Assembly (NCBI RefSeq): GCF_002072185.1
Contig: NZ_MVIW01000014.1
Coordinates: forward strand, 1 to 64,000
Reading direction: 5' to 3'
DNA length: 64,000 nt
Origin: Actinomyces denticolens
GTDB taxonomy: Bacteria > Actinomycetota > Actinomycetes > Actinomycetales > Actinomycetaceae
The notes beneath the pieces were generated by a model. The model was given only the letters and a program-made list of their open reading frames with translations. It was not told the origin of the DNA and did no database searches. The position numbers and the translations under genes are program-made. Of this stretch, positions 1-9,232 are shown piece by piece (positions within the stretch are counted from its first letter, which is position 1; each line of letters opens with the position of its first letter).

Positions 1-570
1 CAGGGAACCGCCAAGAACTACGCCCTGGCAGGGCGGCAGGCCGCGGGCAAGACGGGCACCACGGAGGAGATGGACAACGCCTGGTTCGTGGGCTTCACCC
101 CGCAGCTGTCCTCCGCCGTGTGGATGGGCCACTCCGAGGGCACCAAGCCGATGAACGGGCAGTACATCGGCGGGCGCTACTACGCCACCATGTACGGCTC
201 CGACGCGCCCGCGCCGATGTGGAAGCAGTTCATGGACACCTCGCTGTCGGGGACGGGGGCGGAGCCCTTCACCCAGGTGAGCCTGGGCGCTGGACAGCCC
301 GCGCAGCCCTCGGGCGGCAACGCCAAGAAGACGTCCGGCCAGCTCCCCGCCCCTGTGGGCGACGCCGCCGGCCAGGCGAGCGCCCAGGCGGCCCAGGCGG
401 CGCCCGCGGATGAGTCCGGGGCGGCCGCACAGGTCGGCGCCGCCCTCCCCGCCGCGCCGGCCCCGGGCTCCGCGCCCACGGCGGCCGGCCGCAAGGAGTT
501 CACGATCAGTCTGAGCCCCTCCGGCTCCGGAGGCGCCGTGGCGACCGGCCCCATCGGCGGCAACGGCTGA
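1..570 (+). CDS. Penicillin-binding protein, C-terminal part (5' end outside window)
   Basis: This is the end of a class A-type penicillin-binding protein, a periplasmic enzyme that polymerises and cross-links peptidoglycan. The visible 189 codons begin just before the third transpeptidase motif, KTGTT (residues 17-21 of the visible part), followed by NAWFVGFTPQLSSAVWMG, which is the usual sequence after the KTG motif in bifunctional PBPs. About 80 residues after the motif the fold ends and a Pro/Ala/Gly-rich, probably disordered tail runs to the stop codon. The SxxK and SxN motifs and any transglycosylase domain lie upstream of the window, so class A is inferred from the style of the C-terminus only. 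The same-strand metallophosphoesterase begins 36 bp downstream. Confidence 0.88.
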   Translation, partial: QGTAKNYALAGRQAAGKTGTTEEMDNAWFVGFTPQLSSAVWMGHSEGTKPMNGQYIGGRYYATMYGSDAPAPMWKQFMDTSLSGTGAEPFTQVSLGAGQPAQPSGGNAKKTSGQLPAPVGDAAGQASAQAAQAAPADESGAAAQVGAALPAAPAPGSAPTAAGRKEFTISLSPSGSGGAVATGPIGGNG

Positions 571-606
571 TCACCGCGAGCACTCACGATCCCGGGCACC
601 TCTGAT

Positions 607-1635
607 ATGACGACTGCTATGACCGCGTTCCCGCGCCCATCCTCCTCCCGTTCACGGCGCCTCGGCGCCGCTCGCGCGCTGGGCTCCCTCGCCGCTCTCG
701 GCACCGGGGCCCTGGGCTACGCGCTCCTCGAGGCCCGCATGCCGGTGCTGCGGCGCTTCCCGGTGCCCGTCCTGGCCGACGGCGAGGAGCCGATCACGAT
801 CCTCCACCTGGCCGATCTGCACCTGACCGACCGCACCGAGGCGCGCGTCGCCTGGGTGCGGGGCCTGGCCGCCGAGCACCCCGACGTCGTCATCTCCACG
901 GGCGACCACCTGTCCTTCGCCTCGGGCCTGGAGCCGCTGCAGCGGGCACTGGAGCCCTTCGTGGGACTGCCGGGGGCCTTCGTCCTGGGGGACCACGACT
1001 ACTACTCCTCGGTGTTCAAGCTGCCGACCCGCTACTTGCGCCGCGACCCGCGCACGGCGGATGCCGAGGACGCTCGCGATCATCTCGTGGAGCTGCCCTG
1101 GCGGGAGGTCATCGAGCTGCAGGCCTCCGGCGGCTGGGCGGACCTGACGAACGCGCGGGGGACCCTCACGGTGCGCGGGCGGAGAGTGGACCTGGTCGGC
1201 GTCGATGATCCCCACGCCGAGCGCGACGCCTACCCCGCCCCGGACGACGGCTCCGACGGCGCGGCTTCAGCCGCCCTCCTCCCGCCGGTCCTCGACCGCT
1301 CGGGGCGGGCGCTGCGCCTGGGACTCGCCCACGCCCCCTACCGGAGGGTTCTGGACGCGATGGCGGGCGACGGCGTGGCCCTCGCCCTGGCCGGGCACAC
1401 CCATGGCGGCCAGCTCTGCCTGCCCGGTTTCGGCGCCCTCGTGACGAACTGCGACCTGGACCGGCGGAGGGTGACGCAGCGCCTGTCCCAGTGGCCGGGG
1501 CGGATCGGGGATCCGAGCACGGCTGGAGACATGTACCTGCATGTCAGCGCCGGGCTGGGCACGAGCCCTTACACGCCTGTGCGCGTGGCCTGCCGACCGG
1601 AGGCGACGCTGCTCACCCTCGTCCCGGCGCGCTGA
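607..1635 (+). CDS. Membrane-anchored metallophosphoesterase (YkuE-like)
   Basis: A 342-residue calcineurin-like phosphoesterase. The metal-binding motifs appear in order: DLH (residues 70-72), GDH (about 99), GDHDYY (about 128, a variant of GNHD) and GHTHGG (about 263). A hydrophobic stretch at about residues 20-42 after an Arg-rich N-terminus looks like a membrane anchor or signal, so the enzyme probably works at the outer face of the membrane. Its place directly after a penicillin-binding protein is a common actinobacterial arrangement, though the substrate cannot be read from the sequence. A second ATG lies five codons in (619), so the start is uncertain by a few residues. Confidence 0.85.
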   Translation: MTTAMTAFPRPSSSRSRRLGAARALGSLAALGTGALGYALLEARMPVLRRFPVPVLADGEEPITILHLADLHLTDRTEARVAWVRGLAAEHPDVVISTGDHLSFASGLEPLQRALEPFVGLPGAFVLGDHDYYSSVFKLPTRYLRRDPRTADAEDARDHLVELPWREVIELQASGGWADLTNARGTLTVRGRRVDLVGVDDPHAERDAYPAPDDGSDGAASAALLPPVLDRSGRALRLGLAHAPYRRVLDAMAGDGVALALAGHTHGGQLCLPGFGALVTNCDLDRRRVTQRLSQWPGRIGDPSTAGDMYLHVSAGLGTSPYTPVRVACRPEATLLTLVPAR

Positions 1636-1709
1636 GGGCGCGCGGACGGCCGGAACGCGGCGGGGCGGAGGCAGCCAGGATCAGTTGGTCCCGGTCCCGG
1701 GGCGCGCGA

Positions 1710-2573
1710 TCAGGCGCGCCAGCGGGCGAAGCCGCCCTCGGAGTTGATGACCTGACCGGTGATCCAGCGGGCGTCGTCGGCCAGCAGCCAGGTGATGAGT
1801 CGGGCGGCGTCATCGGGCGCCCCGAAGCGGCCGAAGGGGAACATACGGCCAACGGACTCCAGGGCCTCGGCGGTGAGGTACCCGGTGTCGACGGGACCGG
1901 GGTTGACGGTGTTGACGCGGATGCCGTGATCAGCGAGCTCATCGGCGATGGTCAGGGTGATGCCGGCGATGGCGGCCTTGGCCGCCCCGTAGGCGATCTC
2001 CCCGGGCAGGGGCCCCTGCGCCTGGCCGGAGGTGAGGAAGACGATGGCGCGGGTGGGGTCGCCGACCCGCTCATCGCCGGCTCCCCCGGCCCGCTCCCCA
2101 ATGATGGCGCGGGCGAAGGCCTGGGCGAGGAGGATGGAGGCGCGGGCGTCGATGGCCCAGTGCCGGTCGAGGATGTCCTCGGCGACGTCGAGCAGGGCGG
2201 CGTCGGGCTCACTCATGGCCTGGTTGCACACCAGGGCGGTCAGCGGGTGACCGGCGTCGGCGGCGGCCTCGACCGCGGCGGCGACCACGCGGGCGGGCTG
2301 GCCGGAGGCGGAGAGGTCGGCGTCCACGGGGGTGAGGCGGGCGCCGTCGGCGAGGTGGGAGGCGATCGAGGCCATGACGGCGTCGATGTCGTCGGCACCC
2401 CAAGCCTGGGCGGCGTCGTGGGGCGAGTAGTGGTGCGCGACAACGCTGGCCCCCTGGGCGGCGGCGCGGCAGGCGATGGCGTGCCCGATGCCGGCGCGGC
2501 GGCTGACCCCGGTGATGAGGACCGTTCGGCCTGCGAGCGGGAGCGGGTCAGGGGCGAGGTCTGCGCTGGTCAT
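1710..2573 (-). CDS. Short-chain dehydrogenase/reductase (SDR) family protein
   Basis: A 287-residue classical SDR with an N-terminal Rossmann fold. The cofactor motif TGVSRRAGIG lies at about residues 18-27 and the catalytic YGAAK (Tyr near 194, Lys near 198) is followed by the family's typical IRVNTVNPGPVDT. The end WITGQVINSEGGF is also typical of FabG-like enzymes. An open frame continues upstream to 2801, but it runs through the tRNA-Pro gene, so the ATG at 2571-2573 is chosen. The substrate is unknown. The gene converges with the metallophosphoesterase, leaving about 75 bp between the stop codons. Confidence 0.87.
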   Translation of the reverse strand: MTSADLAPDPLPLAGRTVLITGVSRRAGIGHAIACRAAAQGASVVAHHYSPHDAAQAWGADDIDAVMASIASHLADGARLTPVDADLSASGQPARVVAAAVEAAADAGHPLTALVCNQAMSEPDAALLDVAEDILDRHWAIDARASILLAQAFARAIIGERAGGAGDERVGDPTRAIVFLTSGQAQGPLPGEIAYGAAKAAIAGITLTIADELADHGIRVNTVNPGPVDTGYLTAEALESVGRMFPFGRFGAPDDAARLITWLLADDARWITGQVINSEGGFARWRA

Positions 2574-2732
2574 GGGGCAAGTCAACCGCGCTGCGCGGGC
2601 ACGGGCAAGGGGTGGGCGGCCCAGCGCCGCCCACCCCCGCACAACTCCCAGTGATGGACGGCACTGGGCGGGCGAGCGGCGGTGATTTCCCTCGACGCGG
2701 GCGGCCCGGCTATAGTTGCCGCTGCACACACA

Positions 2733-2806
<74 letters not shown>

Positions 2807-3593
2807 CGACGAGGAGATCCGCGGGCCTGCTCGTGAGATCTCCGAGGAGGAAGGGGGGCAGGCCGTCAGGCCGAGCACCCCGACTTCATCATCGCTTCTC
2901 TTGACCTGGTCGTCGCTCCCTCTGACCTTGGCGGCGGTTCCGCGGCACTGCTCGTGAGGGGATGGTGAAGGAGAGGCCGGAGCCTTCATCGTTGGCGGCG
3001 AGCGGATGAGCCCCGCCGGGTGCGTTGCGAGCATCTCCAGACCGTTCAAAGCAGCGCCCGGCCATCCAGAGCAGCGCTCCCCGTGCTGCCCGCAACGGCC
3101 CACCGATGCCGCAGACGGCTAAGCGGTGCTGTCGACGGCGAAGCCTTCGGACCAGTGCTCCGATCCTCCGCCCTCATCGGACCTCATCGAAGTCGAGCTC
3201 GCCCCTGCCGCCCACGCGGCTCGCATCGCCTATGCCGCCGATACCGCAGTGGAGCGCATGCGCCGATCACTGGGGCCGGGTCTCAGCCGGCGTCGGTGTG
3301 CGCGCGGTCGGAGCCGAGCTGTCGGCCGCCGCCTTCGACTCGCACTTCGACAATCGCTGACCGTGAGCTCCAGGCGGCCCTGCCGACTGTCTGGGGATCC
3401 CCGACCCGCCGATGCGTCAATTCCGCTGCCATGCGCGCTCACCTCATCGATGCTCGCCGCCGCCGACCGCGTCATTCCAACGATCTGCGGAGGGCTTTGG
3501 AGCGCCATCGGCCTCCACGGCAGCAGGATTGACAGATTCGGCCCTCATCCCGCTGCGGAACGTCGCGCAGGGCTCCCCTCAACCAGCGTCGGC
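2807..3593. other. Gene-poor stretch with no recognisable intact gene
   Basis: About 790 bp between tRNA-Pro and the PIN-domain remnant. Several frames stay open only because of high GC. None shows a ribosome-binding site followed by a recognisable domain, and the best candidates (starting at 3020, 3025 and 3126) are mutually overlapping. Short peptides such as RVSAGVGVRAVGAELSAAAF (before the stop near 3360) may be remnants of a decayed gene, but no family could be assigned. Together with the two pseudogenes that follow, this looks like a degraded integration site behind the tRNA. Confidence 0.5.
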
Positions 3594-3829
3594 ACCTTCC
3601 TGGGTCATCTGCGGCGAGTGCGCATCAACGCCGAGGCGCCCCACCGCGCAGAACCCTCGCCAAGGCGCTCCGATCACCCGATGCCATCCAGCTCGCGAGC
3701 GCTCTCATCCCGGATTCCCCGGCGACTCCGGTGATGGTGCTGACCCATGAACGCCGCATGTCCATCGCCACTGCGGCGCATGGGCTCACCGTTGTCGATC
3801 TCCTTGAGGATGACACCGGGACCCGATAG
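3594..3829 (+). pseudogene. Remnant of a PIN-domain (VapC-like) toxin
   Basis: The frame ending at the TAG at 3827-3829 encodes RTLAKALRSPDAIQLASAL, then VMVLTHERRMSIATAAHGLT and VVDLL. This is the C-terminal half of a PIN-domain ribonuclease: the LRSPDAIQLASAL helix carries the conserved acidic residue and the LTHERRM segment corresponds to the late acidic/TxD region. The preceding helix (LGHLRRVRINAEAPHRA) is in a different frame, so there is a frameshift near 3648. No intact N-terminal half with the first catalytic Asp or start codon was found. VapC-type toxins cleave RNA; this copy should be inactive. Confidence 0.6.
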
Positions 3830-3898
3830 CCCTCATAACGCCGCACCGGCTAGTCTGGGCGGGCAAGTCCCTGGTACGCGAATCGCACGGCCCGGTAG

Positions 3899-4235
3899 GA
3901 AGTCCGGGCGGCGCGAGTCACCTTCGGCCCCGAGCCCACTGATGTGGAACTGCACGCCTCGCTCCTCGCCCACGGCACCGCGCTCATCGATCGCGCGGAC
4001 AGCGCGCCCAGGATCCGACGGACGGGCTCCACCGAGGAGCGGCGGGTCAATCCGAAGCGGGCGATGCGCGGCGCGGCACCGGGAGAGCACGGCGGCCCAG
4101 GCGGCGATACAAGCGGACCTCGAGGCGCGAGCCGCGGCGTCCTCCTCGCAGCGCCGGGAGGATCGCGATACCGAGCGCGCGCGGAGCCGTGAGATCGCCC
4201 GGGCGAAGGCCAAGGCCCGTCACCACGGGCACTGA
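3899..4235 (+). pseudogene. Frameshifted YjdF-family (DUF2992) gene
   Basis: Two frames together match the DUF2992/YjdF family. The first (from 3902) gives VRAARVTFGPEPTDVELHAS and, further on, NPKRAMR, both family hallmarks. The second gives AAQAAIQADLEARAA, then a basic tail ending KAKARHHGH at the TGA at 4233-4235, which is how YjdF proteins normally end. The frame switches between about 4065 and 4090, and an in-frame TAG (3896-3898) stands directly before the conserved block, so the N-terminal strand is also lost. The function of YjdF is poorly known; in Firmicutes the gene can be controlled by an azaaromatic-sensing riboswitch. No such leader is seen here. Confidence 0.75.
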
Positions 4236-4278
4236 AAGGTCCCCGATTCCTCATCGGCTCCCCATCGACTATCCACCG

Positions 4279-4310
4279 CTCCCCGTGGAGTCCCCATGGT
4301 CCACGGGGAG
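4279..4310 (+). terminator. Hairpin, terminator-like
   Basis: CTCCCCGTGGA (4279-4289) pairs perfectly with TCCACGGGGAG (4300-4310) across a 10-nt loop. There is no T-run afterwards. The position downstream of the YjdF remnant and upstream of the lipoprotein gene fits a terminator, but an attenuator for the next gene is possible. Confidence 0.45.
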
Positions 4311-4458
4311 CAGGAGATCCGTCCCCATCGCGGTGTTCTCCCGCTGCGGCTTACGGTTCCAGCAGCCGGTGAGAGCGGCGGCGGGTAGACGCAGTCACTA
4401 CTCCTGGCCCGTCCGAATCCGCTCTCTCCCTGCGAGGACGATTCCAGGAGGCCCTGAT

Positions 4459-6141
4459 ATGCCGATTCTTCGACGCCGTACGCTCCTCACCCTGCCCATG
4501 CTCACCGCCGCAGGGGCGACCGCCCTGGCCGCGTGCTCTGGCAAGGACTCGCCGGACACCACCGGTCCCAGCGCTGATGCCTCGACCTCCCAGCAGCCCG
4601 GGACGCCGCCGCCGGCGGGCTGGCAGACCTTGGAGTCCTACACCGCCGGCCACCACATCAGTGTCGACATCGCACCCCTGGTCACCATGGATGACAAGAC
4701 GACAATCCTCCCGCTGCGGATCACCCGCATGGCCGACGACACCGCCACCGACGACGGAGACGAGTACGACAGCGAGTGGAACTGGGGTCACCTCTGGTTG
4801 GCACCTGCTCTCCTGGACGATCGCCCCGTCGCGGGCATCCGGCTCATCGACACCGCCGGACGGCGAGTATGGAACTGCATCGACGGCACGATCCCCACCG
4901 AGGCGATATCCCTCGAGAAAGGGCGGTCTGGTATGGCCTACGCGGTCTTCGGGCCTGTTGACACCGATCGCGTCACCGCGTTCCTGCCCTTGACCGGCTT
5001 CCCCGAGATCGCCGTCATCAGCAAGGATCAAGCCGCCGGCATCCTCGGCTCGGACGTCGACCTCGACAAGGCCCACACCGAGGTTGACGTGGCCTCCTAC
5101 GACTCCGAGCGGCAGGACGACGATCCCACCCTCGCCGAGCTCAGCGCCCCCGCCAGCATCGACACCTTCAGCCGCGCACTCGACGAGTCCAGCACCTCCC
5201 GCACCACCGACACCTCCATCACCACCACCTTGGCCAGTGATGTGACCTTCGAGTTCAGCAAGTACGACCTGACCGCCCAGGCCGACACCCAACTCCAGAC
5301 GGTCGCAGCCCAGATCGCCTCCTACCCCGACGGCGGCGAGCTGTCCATCGTCGGACACACCGACGACCAGGCCGACGATGCCTTCAACCAAACCCTGTCC
5401 GAACAACGCGCCGCCGCCGTCCACAACCGCCTGGGCCAACTCACCGACCTGTCCGCCTGGAGCGTCACCGAACAGGGCAAGGGCGAGACCGAGCCCGCCG
5501 TCCAGGGCACCGACGACGCCGCCAGAGCCGCCAACCGCCGCGTCGTCATCACACTCACCCCCACCGGCGGAACCACCACGTCAACCATTGCGGCCTCCCC
5601 GTCGACCGCGCCCACCGCTGTCCCCGCCGGCGGCCTCCCCGACCCCCAGGGACCCGTCGGCTCAGGCGCGGGCAGCGCCCTCACCGTCCCCTCGGACGAC
5701 GGCTCCGCGGCCCCCTCCATCACGGTGGACTCCATCACCCGCCGCGATGGGCTCCTCCTGGGCAGGCTCACCATCACCGGCAGCACCGGGGACAGTGTGG
5801 CGCGCGTCTGGTTCGAGGACGACACGGATGCCGGGGGCCTGTTCGCCAACTCCCGGGGCGAGGACGGGGATTCCTTCCCCTTCGCGGGCCTCGACGGTGT
5901 CACGCTCCTGGCCGGCGGACTGCGGTACATGCCCTGCGACTACATCCTGGGTGGCAAGGGCTACCACAGACCCCTCGCTGACACGCAGCTGCACTGGAGC
6001 CTCGAGGGAGGCGCCTCGACCGCCTTCGTCGTCTGGCCCGACGTCGGCCAGGACACGCTCATCGTCGATCACCAGGAAGGCCGATTCACCGGACTGGACC
6101 ACCCCTGGCGGATCACGGACGTCCCCGTCACCGCTGGCTGA
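4459..6141 (+). CDS. OmpA-domain lipoprotein
   Basis: A 560-residue predicted lipoprotein. An Arg-rich N-terminus (RRR at 5-7) and a hydrophobic stretch end in the lipobox LAAC. An OmpA-C-like peptidoglycan-binding domain spans about residues 255-370, with VTFEFSKYDLTAQA, IVGHTDDQ and ANRRVVITL as hallmarks. A Ser/Thr/Pro-rich linker follows, then a C-terminal beta-rich domain of unknown type. The start ATG is set by AGGAGG at 4446-4451, seven bases upstream; the open frame extends further 5' but has no ribosome-binding site. OmpA-like lipoproteins in Gram-positives presumably bind peptidoglycan outside the membrane. No partner genes are evident nearby. Confidence 0.82.
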   Translation: MPILRRRTLLTLPMLTAAGATALAACSGKDSPDTTGPSADASTSQQPGTPPPAGWQTLESYTAGHHISVDIAPLVTMDDKTTILPLRITRMADDTATDDGDEYDSEWNWGHLWLAPALLDDRPVAGIRLIDTAGRRVWNCIDGTIPTEAISLEKGRSGMAYAVFGPVDTDRVTAFLPLTGFPEIAVISKDQAAGILGSDVDLDKAHTEVDVASYDSERQDDDPTLAELSAPASIDTFSRALDESSTSRTTDTSITTTLASDVTFEFSKYDLTAQADTQLQTVAAQIASYPDGGELSIVGHTDDQADDAFNQTLSEQRAAAVHNRLGQLTDLSAWSVTEQGKGETEPAVQGTDDAARAANRRVVITLTPTGGTTTSTIAASPSTAPTAVPAGGLPDPQGPVGSGAGSALTVPSDDGSAAPSITVDSITRRDGLLLGRLTITGSTGDSVARVWFEDDTDAGGLFANSRGEDGDSFPFAGLDGVTLLAGGLRYMPCDYILGGKGYHRPLADTQLHWSLEGGASTAFVVWPDVGQDTLIVDHQEGRFTGLDHPWRITDVPVTAG

Positions 6142-6224
6142 GCACGGCTCCCGGCCGTCTCGGGAGCGGGGCCAGGACGGCGCGCGCCACCGGGCCGGGC
6201 TAGCCTTGCCCTGGAAGGAGCCCG

Positions 6225-7853
6225 ATGAGCACGACGAGCAGCACCCGCGCCGCGGCGCCGGAGGCCGCCCGGCCAACCGATGCCCGTGCTCGCCGGGAGA
6301 TCGCCGGGCGGGCGATGGAGCGTGTGCTCGCCGCCGTCCTGCTCCTCGCCTTCATCGCATGGAGCCTGCTGGTGTCCGCCGGCAGGACCTCGCGCCTCGA
6401 CTCCGCATTCACGCCCGCCCACCCGCTGCTCCCTCGCTCCGCAGGGGCCCAGATCGCGGAGGCCTACGCCCTCCTCACACATCCGGCCCTCATCGCCGGC
6501 GTGATCATCGGCGTCGCCCTGTGGTCCTTCAAGAAGCGGATGCGGCGCCTGGCCCTGGCGCTGCTCATCGCGGCCGCAGGCATCCCCGCCCAGCTGCTCA
6601 TCATCAGGGCGATGGACGTGCCCCACCCGCGCTCGCATCTCTTGGACTCACTGTCCGTGGTCGGCAAGGCCTACCCCAACGCGCAGGTCGCGGCCGTCAC
6701 CATCGCCGCCTCGATGCTGCTCGTCCTCACCCGCGCCCACCGGCGCCCCACCTCGGATCTGGCGGTGTGGTGGCTGGCGGGCATCGCCGCCATCATCGCC
6801 TCCTGCTACAGCCAGTGGGCGATGGGCCTGGCGAGCGCCTCCGACCAGATCGGGGGGATCCTGTGGGGGGCGGCGGTCACCAATATGAGCCTCGCCCTGG
6901 GCGGCGTCGACACGATCCTGTCGTCCTGGGCGCGCCTGGACCTGCCCGCGCGCAGTGTCGGCAAGCGGGCCGCCGTCATCTACAACCCCACGAAGTTCTT
7001 CGATCTGTCCCTCCTGCGCCGCCGCATCGAGGCCGAGGTCCTGAGCGCCGGCTGGCTGCCCACCCAGTGGCTGGAGACGACGCCTGACGATCCCGGCCGC
7101 TCCATGGCGCGCCAGGCGCTCGAGCACGGGGTCGATCTCGTGCTCGTGGCGGGCGGGGACGGGACGGTGCGGGCGGTGGCCGGGGAGCTGGCGGGCACCG
7201 GCATGCCGATGGCGCTCATCCCATCGGGCACCGGCAACCTGCTCGCCCGCAACCTCTCCATCCCCCTGGATACCGACGCCGCCCTGCGCCTGGCCCTGTC
7301 GGGCAGCCCCACCGCCATCGACCTCGTGCGCGCCACGTGGGATGACGGTGAGGAGATCTTCGCCGTCATGGCGGGCCTGGGCCTGGACGCCCAGATCATG
7401 GCGGACACGAAGGACGAGCTCAAGAAGGTCATCCGCGCCGGGGCCTACGCCGTCGCCGCCGTGCAGCACGCCAGCCCGCGCCCCTTCCGCGCCGCCGTCG
7501 CCCTGGACGGCGGCGTCCCCGAGGAGCACGACATGGTCATGGCGCTGCTGGGCAATGTCGGCACGATCACCGGCGGCATGACGATCTTCCCGCACGCCAC
7601 CCCCACCGATGCCCAAGTGGACCTCCTGCTGGCCCGCCCGGACCGCGTCATCGACTGGGCGCGCATGGGCGCGATGATCCTCGCGGGCCGGGTCCCGTCG
7701 GGGCTCACGCTCGCGCAGGCGTCGCGCGTGTCCATCCGCACCGATGAGCCCGTGCCCTTCGAGCTCGACGGCGATACCGCCGGCACCACCCGCGCCCTCG
7801 ATATCGAGGTCGTTCCCGGGGCGCTCGGCGTCATCGCCCCGGCTCGCCCCTGA
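6225..7853 (+). CDS. PAP2-like membrane domain fused to diacylglycerol kinase-type lipid kinase
   Basis: A 542-residue fusion. Residues about 25-235 form a multi-pass membrane domain with the layout of a PAP2 phosphatase, but PAP2 motif 2 (PSGH) reads PNAQ and motif 3 reads SQWAMGLASASD, lacking the Arg and His. The phosphatase half is therefore probably inactive. Residues about 240-542 form a DAGK catalytic domain with GGDGT (about 309-313) and PSGTGNLLARNL (about 331-342), which phosphorylates diacylglycerol or a related lipid. GGAAGG upstream of the ATG supports the start. Such fusions occur in actinobacteria and probably work in lipid recycling at the inner membrane. Confidence 0.85.
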   Translation: MSTTSSTRAAAPEAARPTDARARREIAGRAMERVLAAVLLLAFIAWSLLVSAGRTSRLDSAFTPAHPLLPRSAGAQIAEAYALLTHPALIAGVIIGVALWSFKKRMRRLALALLIAAAGIPAQLLIIRAMDVPHPRSHLLDSLSVVGKAYPNAQVAAVTIAASMLLVLTRAHRRPTSDLAVWWLAGIAAIIASCYSQWAMGLASASDQIGGILWGAAVTNMSLALGGVDTILSSWARLDLPARSVGKRAAVIYNPTKFFDLSLLRRRIEAEVLSAGWLPTQWLETTPDDPGRSMARQALEHGVDLVLVAGGDGTVRAVAGELAGTGMPMALIPSGTGNLLARNLSIPLDTDAALRLALSGSPTAIDLVRATWDDGEEIFAVMAGLGLDAQIMADTKDELKKVIRAGAYAVAAVQHASPRPFRAAVALDGGVPEEHDMVMALLGNVGTITGGMTIFPHATPTDAQVDLLLARPDRVIDWARMGAMILAGRVPSGLTLAQASRVSIRTDEPVPFELDGDTAGTTRALDIEVVPGALGVIAPARP

Positions 7854-7903
7854 CCCGGAGGACCGGTCCGCCGCGGCTCCGGGCGCTGGATAGACTCGCG
7901 CCC

Positions 7904-9232
7904 ATGACCTCTTCACCATCCCTGCACTCCGGCCTCACGGTCGCCCTGGGCCGCGCGGCCCGCGTCGCCGCCCGCCTGCGCGGTGGCGGCAGTGGCGGAA
8001 CGGCCTTCCCCGGGCTCGTCATGGAGAAGGCCGATCCCGGTTTCCTCGCCCGCGCGCTCGGCCAGCTGCCCATGGGCGTCGTCGTCGTGACCGGGACCAA
8101 CGGCAAGACGACGACGACGAAGATGGTCGTCCAACTCCTCACCGAGCAGGGGCTGAGGGTCGTCACCAACCGCACCGGCTCGAACTTCGTGCGCGGGGTG
8201 CTCGCCTCCCTCCTCCACGACGTCGACGCCGCCGGGCGCCTGCGCGCCGATGTGGCCGTGCTCGAGCTCGACGAGGCCCACGCCGTCCGCTTCGTCCAGC
8301 TCGTCAAGCCGCGAGCCTGCCTGCTGCTCAATGTCATGCGCGACCAGCTCGACCGCTTCGGGGAGATCGACTACACCGCCTCCCTGCTGCGCAAGGTCGC
8401 CCTGGCGACCACGGGCGCCGTCGTCACCAACGCCGACGATCCGCGCCTGGGCGCGCCCGCCTTCACCGAGGGCCTGGCCGCCCCCGTGTCCGCCTTCGGC
8501 GCCGGCCCCGAGCTGCGCTCCCTGTTCCTGTCCGACGACGAGCTGCGCACCGGCACCGCCGACGCCACCGCCGTCCGCCATGTGAGCCCCCGCGTGGTCC
8601 TGGAGTCGCTGCGCGGCCAGGACGCCACCGTCCGCGTGGATGGGGCGGCTCACGAGGTGCGCTTCGCGATCCCCGGCATCCACAACCAGCTCAACGCCTG
8701 CGCCGCCCTGGCCGTGGCCCTCGAGGCCCTGGGCGACCGCGCCGACGCCGCCCTGCCGGGCCTGCTGGACAGCCTCGGGCGGGTGAGGGCCGCCTTCGGG
8801 CGCGGCGAGGTCCTGCGCCTCGACGGCCGCGAGGTCCAGCTCTCGCTGGTGAAGAACCCGGCGGGCTTCCGCATGGGCCTGCTCACCGCCGCCACGGCGC
8901 CCGGCCCGGAGTCGGTCATGGTGGCGATCAACGATGAGTACGCAGATGGCAGGGACATGTCCTGGCTGTGGGATGTGGACTTCTCCGGCCTGCGGGGCGA
9001 GGGCGTGGCCGTGGTCACGGGCGTGCGCGCCTGGGACATGGCGCTGCGCCTGCGCTACGACGAGGTGGACGTGGGGACCGTGGAACCGGACCTGGGCCGG
9101 GCCCTGGACGCCCTGCGCGAGGACTCGCGGCGCACGGGCCGCCCCATGCGCGTCTTCACCACCTACACGGCGATGCTCGCACTGCGGGCCCGCCTGGGAG
9201 AGCTGACCGAGGTCGAGGAGGTCATGAAATGA
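7904..9232 (+). CDS. murT: Lipid II isoglutaminyl synthase, Mur ligase subunit MurT
   Basis: A 442-residue Mur-ligase-family protein that with GatD amidates the alpha-carboxyl of D-Glu in lipid II, giving D-isoglutamine. The ATP loop TGTNGKTTTTK lies at about residues 63-73. The C-terminal DUF1727-type domain carries the hallmark VKNPAGFRMG and INDEYADGRDMSWLWDVDF. The Cys4 zinc ribbon described for staphylococcal and streptococcal MurT is missing: the protein has only two cysteines, neither in a CxxC. The stop codon overlaps the gatD start (AAATGA), which confirms the partnership. The gene is likely expressed with, and essential together with, gatD. Confidence 0.93.
   Translation: MTSSPSLHSGLTVALGRAARVAARLRGGGSGGTAFPGLVMEKADPGFLARALGQLPMGVVVVTGTNGKTTTTKMVVQLLTEQGLRVVTNRTGSNFVRGVLASLLHDVDAAGRLRADVAVLELDEAHAVRFVQLVKPRACLLLNVMRDQLDRFGEIDYTASLLRKVALATTGAVVTNADDPRLGAPAFTEGLAAPVSAFGAGPELRSLFLSDDELRTGTADATAVRHVSPRVVLESLRGQDATVRVDGAAHEVRFAIPGIHNQLNACAALAVALEALGDRADAALPGLLDSLGRVRAAFGRGEVLRLDGREVQLSLVKNPAGFRMGLLTAATAPGPESVMVAINDEYADGRDMSWLWDVDFSGLRGEGVAVVTGVRAWDMALRLRYDEVDVGTVEPDLGRALDALREDSRRTGRPMRVFTTYTAMLALRARLGELTEVEEVMK

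Noticed and set aside
1491-2654. 387-codon plus-strand frame across the SDR gene
   Set aside because: It is the Gly/Asp-rich shadow of the SDR gene on the opposite strand, which has clear cofactor and catalytic motifs.
3126-3734. Intact protein-coding gene of 202 codons
   Set aside because: Composition only; it overlaps the PIN remnant in another frame and shows no continuous domain.
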